Shown: positions 21,793 to 21,835 of the stretch, piece after piece
Layout of the letters: each line of letters starts with the position of its first letter
Numbering within the stretch: position 1 is the stretch's first letter
Assembly: GCA_964616985.1 (NCBI GenBank)
Contig: CAZTVF010000088.1
Span: forward strand, 1-21,835
Length of the DNA stretch: 21,835 bases
Source of the DNA: CAZTVF01 sp964616985
GTDB taxonomy: Bacteria; Planctomycetota; Phycisphaerae; SM23-33
Direction of reading: 5' to 3'
Notes under the pieces: generated by a model
What the model was told of the DNA's origin: nothing
What the model saw: the letters and a program-made list of their open reading frames with translations, nothing else
Databases searched by the model: none
Translations under genes and position numbers: made by a program

Positions 21793-21835
21793 GCAGATTC
21801 AAATCTGAGATGCATAAATAACAAGTGACATTGGA

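Larger units (their letters stand above)
21548..21835. other. Terminal repeat-rich non-coding stretch
   Basis: After the last gene the sequence becomes AT-richer. It holds GGATTGC-type heptads (21555-21582), many looser GATTG words to about 21630, and a decamer repeat ATCTGCGTTA/ATCTGCGTCT (21696-21715). An inverted copy of the heptad array (21767-21792) and a short CAGATT-CA-AATCTG palindrome follow. No gene start is seen before the right edge. Confidence 0.65.

Overview
The window is GC-rich (roughly two thirds G+C by eye), densely coding bacterial DNA that looks like a planctomycete, most likely of the Phycisphaerae type. The signs are a type II pseudopilin-like protein with a GFTLIELLVVIAII leader, a sulfatase beside a glycoside hydrolase, secreted proteins with Ala/Pro/Thr-rich linkers after the signal peptide, a MoxR ATPase, a GTP-type PEP carboxykinase, and intergenic gaps filled with short palindromic and heptad repeats. 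The taxonomy is inferred from gene content and was not checked against a database. No rRNA, tRNA, CRISPR array, transposase or phage gene was seen.

Layout. 1-314 (-) is the 5' end of a secreted protein, divergent from a MoxR-family AAA+ ATPase (471-1802) that has an unusually long Pro/Ala/Lys-rich tail. A near-consensus sigma-70 promoter (1819-1848) drives GTP-dependent PEP carboxykinase (1959-3833), which ends at a 12-bp hairpin facing a convergent secreted, probably TIM-barrel protein (3891-5666, -). A nested palindromic repeat (5760-5830) precedes a clan GH-A, agarase-like glycoside hydrolase with a CBM9-like C-terminus (5928-8096). A 454-bp gap with at least five palindromic repeats follows, then a formylglycine-type sulfatase (8551-10014). 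The sulfatase abuts, stop codon to stop codon, a pseudopilin-like gene (10015-10818, -). Pyrroline-5-carboxylate reductase proC (11005-11814) comes next, then a repeat-rich 480-bp gap.

The minus-strand block 17289-12295 is a complete phosphate-uptake operon in the order pstS-pstC-pstA-pstB(2)-pstB(1)-phoU. Its genes overlap by 4 or 23 bp or lie a few bases apart, except that a 153-bp gap precedes phoU. A Pho-box-like pair of hexamers (11-bp period) lies just upstream of pstS. The two PstB proteins are degenerate in complementary ways. PstB(2) lacks the Q-loop glutamine and the H-switch histidine but keeps LSGGQ. PstB(1) keeps Q and H but has LSAEQ in place of LSGGQ. Paired as a heterodimer they would form one canonical and one degenerate ATP site, an arrangement known from asymmetric ABC exporters and not one I know of in Pst importers. 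This is the most interesting observation in the window.

The last block, 17664-21547 (+), is a membrane-organisation operon: a long NfeD with a ClpP/SppA-like protease domain, a short NfeD, the flotillin-like FloA, and a small one-pass membrane protein. It may be read from a promoter whose -10 box lies so close to the ATG that the mRNA would be nearly leaderless. The window ends in AT-richer heptad and inverted repeats with no gene.
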